NCBI RefSeq assembly: GCF_001746415.1
Contig: NZ_MEHJ01000001.1
Span: 744,001 to 808,000 of the forward strand
DNA: 64,000 nt
Reading direction: 5' to 3'
From: Streptomyces agglomeratus
Lineage (GTDB): Bacteria; Actinomycetota; Actinomycetes; Streptomycetales; Streptomycetaceae
Position 1 is the stretch's first letter. Each line of letters opens with the position of its first letter. The notes below the pieces were generated by a model, which saw only the letters and a list, made by a program, of their open reading frames with translations, made no database searches and had not been told where the DNA came from. A program made the translations under genes and the position numbers. Shown piece by piece: positions 16,974 to 26,088 of this stretch.

Positions 16974-17008
16974 GGCTCACGGCTCACGGCTCACGGCTCA
17001 CGGCTCAC
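16974..17008. repeat. tandem 7-mer GGCTCAC, five perfect copies
   Basis: Five head-to-tail copies of GGCTCAC, with degenerate flanking units on the left (GGCTCGC). The array touches the stop codon of the minus-strand DUF5937 regulator (17005-17007). Such arrays usually arise by replication slippage. Confidence 0.9.
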
Positions 17009-18000
17009 GGCATGGTTCCGGTCCTGAGGAGGGCGAGTCCCAGAGGAGTGATGCGGTGCTGCACGGACCCGCCTCGGCGGCTGGTGGTGATGAGATCCGC
17101 GTTCCGGAGCACTGTCGCGTGCTGGCTCGCGGCTGCGGCCGAGACCTCGAGGCGTCGGGCCAGCTCCGTCGTCGTACAGCCTTCCGCCGTCACGTTCAGC
17201 GCGGCGGCGCGCGTGCGGCCGAGCAGGGACTCCAGGTTCCGGCCCGGGGAGCCGCCCGGCTCAGTCGGTTCGGCACCGGTCAGCGCTTCGCGGAGGCACG
17301 GCACGGTCAGCCTGGGTGGCTGCGCGGTATCCAGCGGGTCCCACAGAAGGCTCAGCGGGCGCGGCGAGAAGACCGTGGGCGTGATGATCAGTCCCCTGCC
17401 GCGAAGATGCACCTCGGTCCGGCGCGGGTAGGGAGCTTCCAGTACGGGCGGACGCCAGCGGACCAGTGGTGCGCAGAGCGACCGCAGCAGCAGGTCGATG
17501 CCTCCTTCGAGCATCAGGTTCGCGCAGCGGGAGGACAGGGCGACCAGTTCGGTACGTCCTTTGTGCCAGTAGGGCTCCACGGTCAGCCGGTGGCAGGCGC
17601 GCACGGCCTCGGCCAACTCCCGCCGCGCGTCGCGGTCCCCCTCGGACACCCGCCTGGCCCATGACAGCTGTCCGGGGTGGAAGTCGAGGCCCTGGAACTC
17701 GCGTCGCAGCCGGGCCACGGGTGCGCGCAGCAGGTTGTCCACGGCGTGATCCAGGGACGGCACGTCGCCCATCAGGGCCAGCAGGTCGAGCCCCGGACCG
17801 CGCCTCGGAACCAAGGACGTCAGCGGGCGCGTGTCCGCCCCCATCCGGCCCGCCACCGCTGAGCGCCACTGGCGGAGGTAGGCAGGGTTCCGGTTCTCTC
17901 TCAGCAGCTCCAGGCTGTAGTACGTCTCCGCCGCGACTCCGATCGTCGCGGCCACGCGTGTCCGCGCGAGGTCCTCCGCCGTGAAGTGAATGCGTAACAC
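17005..18000 (-). CDS. DUF5937 / ArsR-type winged-helix regulator with a TTA codon
   Basis: Residues start VLRIHFTAEDLART, the typical N-terminus of DUF5937 regulators, so GTG at 18000 is the likely start rather than the upstream ATG at 18129. The large N-terminal domain is followed by a C-terminal ArsR winged helix (TTTELARRLEVSAAAASQHATVLRNADLITTSRRGGSVQHRIT, about 275-318). The second codon, 17995-17997, is TTA (Leu), which in Streptomyces needs the developmentally regulated bldA tRNA. Targets are unknown. Confidence 0.75.
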   Translation of the reverse strand: MLRIHFTAEDLARTRVAATIGVAAETYYSLELLRENRNPAYLRQWRSAVAGRMGADTRPLTSLVPRRGPGLDLLALMGDVPSLDHAVDNLLRAPVARLRREFQGLDFHPGQLSWARRVSEGDRDARRELAEAVRACHRLTVEPYWHKGRTELVALSSRCANLMLEGGIDLLLRSLCAPLVRWRPPVLEAPYPRRTEVHLRGRGLIITPTVFSPRPLSLLWDPLDTAQPPRLTVPCLREALTGAEPTEPGGSPGRNLESLLGRTRAAALNVTAEGCTTTELARRLEVSAAAASQHATVLRNADLITTSRRGGSVQHRITPLGLALLRTGTMP

Positions 18001-18186
18001 CGACCGGCTCCCTGCCACAGCGGTAGAGCGCGTCTGCGCACCTCCAAGCATGCCCCAACCCGGCACACCCCACCCCCGGCTCCCGGTGGGCGAGTTGCTC
18101 CGGGACGGTGCGAGCTCCGCCGCCGGCAACTGATCGGTCGGCGGCCGGCGCCAGGAGCCGATCGGCGCCGGCCGGTACGGCGCATG

Positions 18187-20553
18187 TCAGCCGGGCGAAC
18201 CGCCCGGCTCGTCGGAACCGGCGGCGGTGTCGCTTCCCGGCCGTACGCACTCGATCAGGTAGTCGCCGTTCTCGTCGTCGACGGTGACTCCGTGCGCCTC
18301 GCTGCGGAACCCGGGGAAGGCCCGGTCGAACGCTTCCAGAGCCTGGAGGTAGCGGAGCAGCGGGCCTTCGGGCTCACCGAGGGACTCGCCGGGCATCAGG
18401 ACGGGGATGCCGGGCGGAGTGACGGTGACCATGGCGGCGGCGATGCGCCCTGCTGCTTGGTTCAGGCGTACGCGTTCGGTGCCGCCGCGGATCAGTTGCC
18501 GGTAGCAGGTCTGCGGGGGCAGGACGGGCTCCGGCAGTTGCTGGAAGGCGTCGTCGAGGGCCGTGACGAGTCGGGCCCGGGTGAGGTGTTCGTGCATTTC
18601 CTCGCAGAGGCCCCTGAGGGTGGCGTGCCTGTAACGCTGCGGATATCGCTCGGTCAGGCCGGGCAGGACGCGGTCGAGTGGGGTGTTCGCATCGTAGAGA
18701 GCCTTGAAGTCCATCAGGGCGTCGAGGAGGGTGCCCCACTTGCCTTTGGTGATGCCCATGGAGAAGAGGATGAGGGTGCTGTAACTGTCGGTCTTCTCCA
18801 CCACGATGCCGCGCCCGGCGAGGTAGGAGGTCAGGATGCGGGCGGGGATGCCCCAACCGGTGGTCCGGCCGGTGGCGTTCACGCCGGGACAGGTGAGAGT
18901 GACCTTGACCGGGTCCAGCATGCAGTAGCCGTCGTCGAGGCCGGGGAAGCCGTGCCAGTCGGCGTCCGGTTCCAGCTGCCAGCAGGCCGGTTCGCGGCTC
19001 AGCAGCGCGGTTGGCGCGTCGGCGAAGGGAATGGGATCTCCGTTGGCCGGGTCGGTGACGGTGTCGGGTTGCCAGACGCCGAAGAACCAGCCCGGCCGGT
19101 CGCCGGCCTTGGCGATGCGCCGACCGGTACGGACCACGGCTTGGCGGAAGCGGATGGCCTCGGTCACCGCCTCGTCGATCAGCCACTGCCCCTGAGGACC
19201 GTCCATCATCGCGGTGGCCACGTCGAGCGAGGCGATGGCGGGATACAACGGCGAGGTGGTGCCGTGCATCATGAACGCCTCGTTGAACCGCTCGTGTTCG
19301 ACCGGGGCACGGGGTGCGGACCTGACGTGGACCATGGCGGTCTGTGAGAGCGCGGCGAGCAGTTTGTGGGTGGACTGGGTGGAGAAGACGGTCGGCCGGT
19401 CCGGTCCTTCGAAGGTGTGCGGGCCGACGGCCATGCCGTAGCGGTCGGCGTACAGCGGATGGAAGCGCGCGTAGGCGAACCACGCTTCGTCGAAATGCAG
19501 GCGCGGGGAGCTCGGCGCGAGCGCGCGGGCGACCTGGAGCGTGTCGTAACACAGGCCGTCATAGGTCGAGTTGGTGATCACAGCGTACTGGGCGGCGTCG
19601 GATACGGCCCCCTGGGCGAGGGGGTTGGCCGCGATCCGGGCCGCCACGGCCGTTCGCTCGATCGTGTGCGGCGGCAGGGGACCCGCCAGCCCGTAGCCGT
19701 TGCGGGTCGGCACCAGGTAGACCGGTCGGGCGCCGGAGATGACCAGGCCGTGCAGTACGGACTTGTGGCAGTTGCGGTCCACGAGGGCGACCTCGTCGGT
19801 GGTGACGCAGTAGTGCCCCACCATGCGGTCCGCGGTCGAGTCGCCGTGCAGTACGAAGTAGGTGCGGTCGGCGCCGAAGACACGGGCCGCGTTGCGCTCC
19901 GCCTCCCCGATCGGGCCGGTGTGCTCGAACAGGGAGCCCAGTTCCTCGACCGAGATCGACAGATCGCTGCGGAAGAGCCGCTCACCGAAGTAGTCGAAGA
20001 AGACGCGCCCGACCGGTGACTTCAGGAACGCGACGCCGCCGGAGTGCGCGGGGGTGTGCCAGGAGTACTCGTGCGCGTCGTCGAACCGCCGAAGGGCTTT
20101 GAAGAAGGGCGGGAGCACGTTCTTCTGGTAGGCGCGAGCGGCACTGACGATCCGGCCGGCGATGAACGGGGCCGTGTCCTCCAGCGGCCAGACGTAGCCC
20201 ACGACGGTTTCGGCGACCCACAGGGGCAGGCGCTCCAGGGCGTGATCGGACTCGTCGGTCATGACCAGGAACACCGGCAGATCCTTGAAGCGCCGGCCGA
20301 TCCGGCGCAGTACCGCGGCGCCGCCCCCCTCGTCCTCCCCGTCGGCCGCGCCGGGCAGGTCCCAGCCCACGACGGCGGCCGTCAACCCCGCCTCGGTCTG
20401 CAAGGCCGCCCGCGCGTCGCCCTCCGAGCGGGCCCGGCGCACCTCCAGACCCCGGTTCTCCAGCTCCTTCCCGATCCGGCGCAGTTGCTCAGTACCGACG
20501 CCGCCTCCTAGCGGATCCTCGCGCAGCGCCAGCAGGACCGTGCCGTTCGCCAT
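18187..20553 (-). CDS. PLP-dependent Orn/Lys/Arg decarboxylase, 788 aa
   Basis: A full-length large-type basic amino acid decarboxylase. It has an N-terminal receiver-like wing domain (about 1-130), the PLP major domain with Lys397 in STHKLLAA as Schiff-base residue, FDEAWFAYARFHPLY as the aspartate region, and the C-terminal domain with MPGESLG. The closest family is the AdiA/CadA/SpeC group, so it makes agmatine, cadaverine or putrescine; the exact substrate cannot be read from sequence. The start at 20553 gives the normal N-terminus, and the longer frame upstream is unsupported. A shorter, broken relative lies at 40284-41738. Confidence 0.88.
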   Translation of the reverse strand: MANGTVLLALREDPLGGGVGTEQLRRIGKELENRGLEVRRARSEGDARAALQTEAGLTAAVVGWDLPGAADGEDEGGGAAVLRRIGRRFKDLPVFLVMTDESDHALERLPLWVAETVVGYVWPLEDTAPFIAGRIVSAARAYQKNVLPPFFKALRRFDDAHEYSWHTPAHSGGVAFLKSPVGRVFFDYFGERLFRSDLSISVEELGSLFEHTGPIGEAERNAARVFGADRTYFVLHGDSTADRMVGHYCVTTDEVALVDRNCHKSVLHGLVISGARPVYLVPTRNGYGLAGPLPPHTIERTAVAARIAANPLAQGAVSDAAQYAVITNSTYDGLCYDTLQVARALAPSSPRLHFDEAWFAYARFHPLYADRYGMAVGPHTFEGPDRPTVFSTQSTHKLLAALSQTAMVHVRSAPRAPVEHERFNEAFMMHGTTSPLYPAIASLDVATAMMDGPQGQWLIDEAVTEAIRFRQAVVRTGRRIAKAGDRPGWFFGVWQPDTVTDPANGDPIPFADAPTALLSREPACWQLEPDADWHGFPGLDDGYCMLDPVKVTLTCPGVNATGRTTGWGIPARILTSYLAGRGIVVEKTDSYSTLILFSMGITKGKWGTLLDALMDFKALYDANTPLDRVLPGLTERYPQRYRHATLRGLCEEMHEHLTRARLVTALDDAFQQLPEPVLPPQTCYRQLIRGGTERVRLNQAAGRIAAAMVTVTPPGIPVLMPGESLGEPEGPLLRYLQALEAFDRAFPGFRSEAHGVTVDDENGDYLIECVRPGSDTAAGSDEPGGSPG

Positions 20554-20776
20554 GAGATCTCGCTTTCCCGATCGACAGCCGTAGCGCGGGCAATCCTTCC
20601 GGCACGCCGGCGACAGGCGGGACGGATCAGATCCAAACCACCCACATGAAGGAGCTGGACGTGAAGGTGCGGCGGCGCGTTCAGGGGCGCACACCGGTTG
20701 CGCAGGGGGGTCCGCCACTGCCGCGAGGGCTCACTGGCCCACGCGGCCGCGGGGCCCGGGAGTGCCGAGGTGTGGT

Positions 20777-22690
20777 TCAGCTCTCCGCGAGCACGATCAC
20801 CCAGTCCTCCGCGGTGAAGCGCACCTGCTGCTGCTTGTCGGGGTTGATCCGTACGCCGTACGCGGGGCCTGCCGCGGCCTGCGCGCGCAGTCGGTAGCCG
20901 ACGGCGCACTCATGGCGGCGACGTGCTGAGGCGACGACGGTGGCGAACGTGGTTTCGCTTCCCGGGTGGACGTAGTCGGCCGCGGGTTTGAGGTAGAGCT
21001 CGCTGCCTTCCGCATCGAACAGCTCGTCGAAGACGTCCGCCAGGGAGGGGTTCTCCGAGATCTGGGCCATCAGCAGGCTTGTCAGCCGACCGCTCACGAT
21101 GAAGTCGGCGCCTTCTCGTGCGGGCGCGAGCAACCGGTTGCGGTCGTCGGTCATTTCAGTGGTGAGTGAGATCCTCTTGCCTGAGGCTTGCTCGATCGAT
21201 CTGAGGTGCAGCAGCGTGACGAGCGTCCTGTCGTCCGCCTCCGCCACCTGGGTCGCAACGGTTGCCGCGGTGGGCGTGCGGCCCGCGTCGCCGATGACGA
21301 TCACGCTGTCGTACGAGGGCACGTTCAACCGGGCCAGTACGCGAGGGTCCGTGGTGTCCGCGCTGTGGAGGGTCACGTCGAGGCGTTGGGATGCCACCGC
21401 GACGTCCTGGGCCCCGCGCATCGTCGCGTGGTCTCCGAGAGCCACGATGTCCAGCGTGGTTCCGGCGCTCACATAGGTGGCGAGCTGTTGGACGATGAGC
21501 GGTGCCCGGCGATTCCATCCGAGCAGGAGCAGCCGCTCCGCGGTGGCTGCCCGGGGCCCGGCCGTGGCGATCGCTTCCTCGTCGATGCCGGATGCCGCGG
21601 CGGCGACAACGGTGGTGTCGTCGTCCTTCGCGATGACGACGATCCGATCACCGGGGGCGATTTCCGTCCCGGGGTTCGGGTTGAGTGCGACCGTACCGTT
21701 CTCGCGCAGCAGGCCGACCGCCGAGGAGGTGGTGAGCGAAAGAAGAGCCTCGCCGAAGGTGCGGCCGGTGAGCGCCGGGGCGTCCACGGTGTAGAACTCG
21801 TCGCCCGCGAAGTTCAGCAGTTCCTGGTAGACGAGCGAGAGGCCCGGTTGGCGTGCGGTCTGTACGAGAAGGCGGGCGACGATGTCGTCGACGGCGAGGA
21901 CATGGCCGCGCGGTCCTGCGGCGAGCTGGGCGGCGACACGGTTGTGGGCATCGTGAACTGCGGCGACCACGATCGCGTCGCCGGGTTCGGCGGCGACCGC
22001 GTTCAGCGCGAGGAGGGTCTTCACCACGTGGGTGTCACCGTCGTCCGCGCCGGGCGGTAGTACGAGTACGGCTTTGGCGGTCTGCGGGCTGACCCTGGTC
22101 AGAACCGCCGGGTCGGTGGTGCAGCCGTTGCGGCAGACGATCGTGGTGGTTCCGGTAGCCGGAACGCGGGCGTCGATCTCCTGCTCCATCTCCACCTTGT
22201 CCTTCGGGGCGAGGACAGCGACGACAGCCCGGCGCTGGTTGGAATTGGCCGCCACCAGTTCCGCGGTCACGGGGAAAACCTGGTCGGACCAGCCCAGTAC
22301 GACGGTGTGCCGTGTCTCCAGCAGCCTGGAGTGGCCCAGACGCAGCTCCATGATGCGCTGGTTGATCCCGGCAGTGATCAGACTGACCAGCGTCGATACG
22401 AAGAGCAGGGCGATCAGCGCCAGCAGGACGGACGCGAGTACGTACAAGGGGGAACCGACCGCTCCTCCGATTTTCAGGGTCTGCCCGACACTGACCCATA
22501 CGGCCGTGAGCTGGCCGGAGAGGGTTGCCGGGGGCTGGTGACCCGCCCGGACCAGCACCACGCTCGCCGGGACGACAACACTCAGACAGGCGAGGGTGAG
22601 CCAGCCGATGAGAGCGGTGGTGCTGCGTGACACCAGATAGTCGAACCGGTATTGGAGGCGTCGCCAGAGGGGCGTCGTGTGCTGCACCAT
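20777..22690 (-). CDS. CASTOR/POLLUX-type ion channel with RCK-like domains, 637 aa
   Basis: Two membrane helices (about 28-50 and 82-110) bracket a short extracytoplasmic loop. Two Rossmann/RCK-like units follow, with HTVVLGWSDQVFPVTAELV (first, about 127) and LLLLGWNRRAPLIVQQLATY (second). This is the bacterial homologue layout of the plant CASTOR/POLLUX (SYM8) cation channels, in which cytoplasmic domains gate the pore. Later sequence includes RTLVTLLHLRSIEQASGKRI and a C-terminal DWVIVLAES. Ion selectivity is not predictable here. Confidence 0.85.
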   Translation of the reverse strand: MVQHTTPLWRRLQYRFDYLVSRSTTALIGWLTLACLSVVVPASVVLVRAGHQPPATLSGQLTAVWVSVGQTLKIGGAVGSPLYVLASVLLALIALLFVSTLVSLITAGINQRIMELRLGHSRLLETRHTVVLGWSDQVFPVTAELVAANSNQRRAVVAVLAPKDKVEMEQEIDARVPATGTTTIVCRNGCTTDPAVLTRVSPQTAKAVLVLPPGADDGDTHVVKTLLALNAVAAEPGDAIVVAAVHDAHNRVAAQLAAGPRGHVLAVDDIVARLLVQTARQPGLSLVYQELLNFAGDEFYTVDAPALTGRTFGEALLSLTTSSAVGLLRENGTVALNPNPGTEIAPGDRIVVIAKDDDTTVVAAAASGIDEEAIATAGPRAATAERLLLLGWNRRAPLIVQQLATYVSAGTTLDIVALGDHATMRGAQDVAVASQRLDVTLHSADTTDPRVLARLNVPSYDSVIVIGDAGRTPTAATVATQVAEADDRTLVTLLHLRSIEQASGKRISLTTEMTDDRNRLLAPAREGADFIVSGRLTSLLMAQISENPSLADVFDELFDAEGSELYLKPAADYVHPGSETTFATVVASARRRHECAVGYRLRAQAAAGPAYGVRINPDKQQQVRFTAEDWVIVLAES

Positions 22691-23059
22691 GCACCCCCGG
22701 CATGAGTCGACGCGGCATTCGGACGGGCGATCCGCCGCCCTGCGGCTACACGTTAGAAAGGTGCGGCCAGCGCGAGTCGGGAAAGCCTCTGGCTCTCACT
22801 CAGAGGTATGAATCACCCCCGCCCGACACCCGGAGCACCGCCGGCCGGCGTCACCGCCTGCCGGGCAGGACGCGGCTTGTCGACCTGCGACACGGGGCCT
22901 CTCGCCCGGTGCTTAGGATGAATGCCGGTTCACGGCAGGCGCGCTCCGTCGGCCACCTGCCGCTCGTGGCGTGCGGCGCACCGCGTACCCTCACCAGATC
23001 GCCGGGACCGCGCCGGTCGGCGGTAACGGTCATGCCCCTCGCAGACAACCGGAGCACAC
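22691..23059. other. 369-nt divergent region between channel and permease genes
   Basis: It should carry promoters for both divergent genes. A modest inverted repeat CCTCTG-N9-CAGAGG lies around 22786-22806. No gene is supported. Confidence 0.4.
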
Positions 23060-24106
23060 ATGCGTCACCCGGAAGGACTGGCCAGGCCGCCGCAGCCGGA
23101 CGCCGTCCCGGAGGAGGCGCCTGCCGAGAGCCCCGCCGGGAAGCTTCCGGTCCCGCTGATCGTGGCCGGTCTGGTCCTGTCCCTGCTGGTGGGCGAACTC
23201 GGTTACTCCCTGGTACGAGACGACACATGGCTCACGCATCCGGGCTTCACCGCGTGGCAGACCGTCGTTGTGGCCATCACCGTCCAGGCTCTGCCCTTTC
23301 TGCTGCTCGGCACACTGATCTCCGGAGCGGTCAACGCCTTCGTACCGGCCGAGCTGTTCACACGCGTACTGCCGCGCAATCCCGCGCTTGCGGTCCCCGT
23401 GGCGAGCGCCGCCGGCGCGGTGCTGCCGGGGTGTGAATGCGCGTCAGTACCGGTCGCGGGGAGCTTGATCCGGCGTGGCGTCACGCCCTCGGCAGCCTTC
23501 GCCTTTCTTCTCTCGGCGCCTGCCGTCAACCCGATCGTGCTGGCGTCGACCGCTGTGGCGTTCCCCGGCAGCCCTGAAATGGTCGCGGCCCGGCTCGCCG
23601 CCTCACTGGCGACCTCCGCGATCATGGGCTGGCTCTGGCTGAGGTTCGGCCGCGAGGACTGGCTGCGGATGCCTGCCCGGCACTCCGGGCACGAGCACGG
23701 GCGCAGTCGCCTCAACGAGTTCCGGCTCGGTTTCCAGCACGACTTCCTGCACGCCGGAGGCTTCCTCGTGCTCGGCGCCATGGCCGCCGCGGCGTTCAAC
23801 GTCACCGTGCCGCGCTCGGTCCTCGACATGTTCGCCGACTCTCCGTGGATGTCGGTCCTCTTCCTCGCGGCACTGGCCGTCGTTCTGGCCGTGTGCTCGG
23901 AGGCCGACGCGTTTGTCGCCGCCTCCCTGACCGGCTTCTCCCCCACCGCCCGGCTGGCGTTCATGGTGGTCGGGCCCATGGTGGACCTGAAGCTGATCGC
24001 GTTGCAGGTGGGCACCTTCGGCCGGGCGTTCGCGCTGCGCTTCTCGGCAGCGACGGCGGTGACCGCTGTGACGAGCAGCGTCGTGGTCGGATGGTGGCTG
24101 CTGTGA
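23060..24106 (+). CDS. UPF0718 family permease, 348 aa
   Basis: About eight hydrophobic helices. The family hallmark LPGCECASVPVAGSLIRRG (CEC) occurs in the first half and CSEADAFVAASL in the second, the inverted-repeat halves of UPF0718/DUF318 permeases. A His-rich loop (RHSGHEHGRSR) separates them. Members are proposed transporters for metals, arsenicals or other small solutes; the substrate here is unknown. The ATG has a GGAG site. It is coupled to the next gene by a GTGA overlap, a common pairing in Gram-positive bacteria. Confidence 0.85.
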   Translation: MRHPEGLARPPQPDAVPEEAPAESPAGKLPVPLIVAGLVLSLLVGELGYSLVRDDTWLTHPGFTAWQTVVVAITVQALPFLLLGTLISGAVNAFVPAELFTRVLPRNPALAVPVASAAGAVLPGCECASVPVAGSLIRRGVTPSAAFAFLLSAPAVNPIVLASTAVAFPGSPEMVAARLAASLATSAIMGWLWLRFGREDWLRMPARHSGHEHGRSRLNEFRLGFQHDFLHAGGFLVLGAMAAAAFNVTVPRSVLDMFADSPWMSVLFLAALAVVLAVCSEADAFVAASLTGFSPTARLAFMVVGPMVDLKLIALQVGTFGRAFALRFSAATAVTAVTSSVVVGWWLL

Positions 24107-24858
24107 AGCCGATGGTGCAGCCCATGCTGCTTCTGCTCATGGGGGCGGCGATCTTGCGCGTCTCCCTGTTCAGCGACATCTGCCTGCGGTACGTGAAGGA
24201 GGGCCTCCAGCCCTTCCTCATCGCTTCCGGGCTCGTGCTGGTCGGCTGCGCCCTGGCGGGTGCGTTGCCCCAGGGTCTGCGCTTCATCAGGCGTCGGGAA
24301 TCGACAGGCTCCGTGCCCGCGGTCGCCGCTCCTGGTCCCGACGGGCACGAGCACGCCCACGTACCCGGCATTGCCTGGCTGCTCGCGGCTCCGGCGCTGG
24401 TCCTGCTGATGTTCGCGCCGCCCGCCCTCGGTTCGTACACAGCCGCGCGGGACAGTCCGAAGGTCGTCGAGGACTACGACCATTTCAAGCGACTGCCCGC
24501 GCAAGGGCCCGTACCCCTTTCGCTGACGGAGTTCACCGCCCGGGTCCAGCAGGATCGCGCGAAGAGTCTCCAGGGGCGCACCGTTGTGATGTCGGGTTTC
24601 GTCACCCCCGGCAAGGGCGGACGGTGGGACCTGACGCGGCTGCTCGTGGCGTGCTGCGCGGCCGACTCCCAGTCCCTGACGGTGCCCATGCACGGTTTTC
24701 CGGCACCGCCCGCGGACACCTGGGTCAAGGTGACGGGCACCTGGCACCCGAGCGGTGCCCTGGGCACCGCGTCCGCGGCCCCCGCCCTTGACGTGCGGTC
24801 ACTCGAGCGCATCCCCCCACCGCTGAGCCCGTACAAGGATCAGCCGCCCGCCCCATAG
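24103..24858 (+). CDS. TIGR03943 (UPF0703, DUF1980-type) partner protein, 251 aa
   Basis: GTG at 24103 overlaps the permease stop. It gives the family N-terminus KPMVQPMLLLLMGAAILR, with two N-terminal membrane helices, a His-rich linker (GHEHAHVPG), a third helix and a C-terminal beta domain containing LLVACCAADS. An in-frame ATG at 24091 is possible. The pair UPF0718 + TIGR03943 (YcgR/YcgQ in Bacillus) probably forms one transport complex. A role in metal handling is suggested by the His/Cys motifs but not shown. Confidence 0.82.
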   Translation: MKPMVQPMLLLLMGAAILRVSLFSDICLRYVKEGLQPFLIASGLVLVGCALAGALPQGLRFIRRRESTGSVPAVAAPGPDGHEHAHVPGIAWLLAAPALVLLMFAPPALGSYTAARDSPKVVEDYDHFKRLPAQGPVPLSLTEFTARVQQDRAKSLQGRTVVMSGFVTPGKGGRWDLTRLLVACCAADSQSLTVPMHGFPAPPADTWVKVTGTWHPSGALGTASAAPALDVRSLERIPPPLSPYKDQPPAP

Positions 24859-24873
24859 GCAACGTGTTGCGAC

Positions 24874-24905
24874 GGGCAGTCGGGTACTCCGATGTCCGGC
24901 TGCCC
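24874..24905. terminator. hairpin between convergent genes
   Basis: A 10-bp stem (GGGCAGTCGG with CCGGCTGCCC, one G-T pair) and a 12-nt loop between the permease operon and the convergent VOC gene. No T run, as is usual in Streptomyces. Confidence 0.5.
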
Positions 24906-24919
24906 CTGGCACAGCTGCG

Positions 24920-25381
24920 TCAGTCCAGGCAGAACTCGTTGCCCTCGGGATCGGTCATCACGATGAAGCCGGTGCTCATCGGGGGCTCGGGCTCGTAGCG
25001 TCGTACCCGCGTCGCTCCCAGCGCGACGAGCCGGTCGCACTCGGTCTCCAGCGCCGCCATCCGCTCCTCGCCCTCCAGGCCGGGAGCCGTACGGACGTCG
25101 AGGTGCACCCGGTTCTTGGCGACCTTGTCCTCCGGCACTTGCTGAAAGAACAGCCGTGGGCCGTGCCCGTCCGGGTCCTCGATGGCCGATCTGCTGTTGC
25201 GCTGCTCCTCCGGTACGCCGACCCGCGCGAGGAAGTCGTCCCACGCGGCCAGCGGATCGGCGTCCTCGGGCAGGTCGACTCCGGGCGGGCCGGGGTGGAC
25301 GTACCCCAGTACGTCGCGCCAGAAGGACGACAGCGCCCTCGGGTCGTGGGCGTCGAAGGTGACCTGGAAGTGGCGGCTCAT
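24920..25381 (-). CDS. VOC/glyoxalase-like fold protein, 153 aa
   Basis: The sequence starts MSRHFQVTFDAHDPRALSSFWRDVLGY and ends FIVMTDPEGNEFCLD, the classic first and last strands of VOC-superfamily proteins (glyoxalase, bleomycin resistance, dioxygenases). Both paired betaalphabetabetabeta modules are present, with RVHLDVRT in the middle. The catalytic specificity is unknown. ATG at 25381 has a GGAG-containing upstream. The longer reading frame upstream is not a real extension. Confidence 0.85.
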   Translation of the reverse strand: MSRHFQVTFDAHDPRALSSFWRDVLGYVHPGPPGVDLPEDADPLAAWDDFLARVGVPEEQRNSRSAIEDPDGHGPRLFFQQVPEDKVAKNRVHLDVRTAPGLEGEERMAALETECDRLVALGATRVRRYEPEPPMSTGFIVMTDPEGNEFCLD

Positions 25382-25723
25382 CGGTTCGCTCCGTTCGTGG
25401 CGTGCTTCGTTTGCGGGCAGAGGTCTCGCAGTGGGCAGACCTCGGACAGGTGGTGGATCAGCCGGCGGTGGATGTGCAGCGGCGGGCCGGCCATGGGCAT
25501 CACGGGGAACGTTCCTTCGTGCCGACCGGGACCCGGAGCCCGCCGCACGCTCCACGTCGAGACCGTTTGCCTCCATGGAGCCACCCTGGCACCGATAGCG
25601 GACAGGTCGGGTACGCAGTCGGGTGCCGGGGCGGGCGGCTTGGACGCGGCATACGGCAGGGGCGACCTCGCAGAGGTCCGTCCAAGTCCGGCCCGAGCGC
25701 CAAGCCCGCCGAGGCGGCGATGC

Positions 25724-25772
25724 GGTCTGCGGTCTGCGGTCTGCGGTCTGCAGTCTGCAGTCTGCAGTCTGC
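25724..25772. repeat. tandem 7-mer RGTCTGC, seven copies
   Basis: Four copies of GGTCTGC followed by three of AGTCTGC, exactly head to tail, 49 nt in all. The array ends 2 nt before the end of the recognisable ATPase remnant, so slippage at this site may have accompanied loss of that gene. Confidence 0.9.
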
Positions 25773-25774
25773 GG

Positions 25775-25975
25775 GACGGTGATCTGATCGGTCCAGACAT
25801 GCTGCGCGAACTCCGGCTCTCGAAGACGCTCCAAGCAGACCGGCTCCACAACCGTCATGGGCACGATCACGGTCCCGTCGTACTCGGTCAAGGCTAGATC
25901 CAGTACCTCGTACACGCGCCGACGCCATGCCTGGAGTCCTGGAAATCGGCACGCAAGGACGTAAGAGGCATCCGC
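25775..25975 (-). pseudogene. fragment of a TmrB-like P-loop ATPase
   Basis: On the minus strand the segment YVLACRFPGLQAWRRRVYEV...IVPMTVVEP resembles the middle of TmrB-like / AAA-family small ATPases (tunicamycin-resistance type), which carry a W-R-x(n)-IVPMTxxxP stretch. About 67 codons are recognisable. The P-loop and the C-terminal part are absent, so it cannot be functional. The assignment rests on short motifs. Confidence 0.45.
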
Positions 25976-26088
25976 CGCGAGCCGAGACCGGCCCCGTCGC
26001 GGTGGACGTGGGGCGCGGACGCCGTGGATCATGGAGCGGTACGCCACGCACGAGGCACATTCGAAGGCACGACGGGGGCGGGAACGAC

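Larger units (their letters stand above)
25382..26088. other. 707-nt region with a gene remnant and a tandem repeat
   Basis: No intact gene. The region holds a minus-strand fragment of a TmrB-like ATPase (25775-25975) directly bordering a 7-mer tandem repeat (25724-25772), listed separately. The rest looks like non-coding or fully decayed sequence. Confidence 0.6.
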
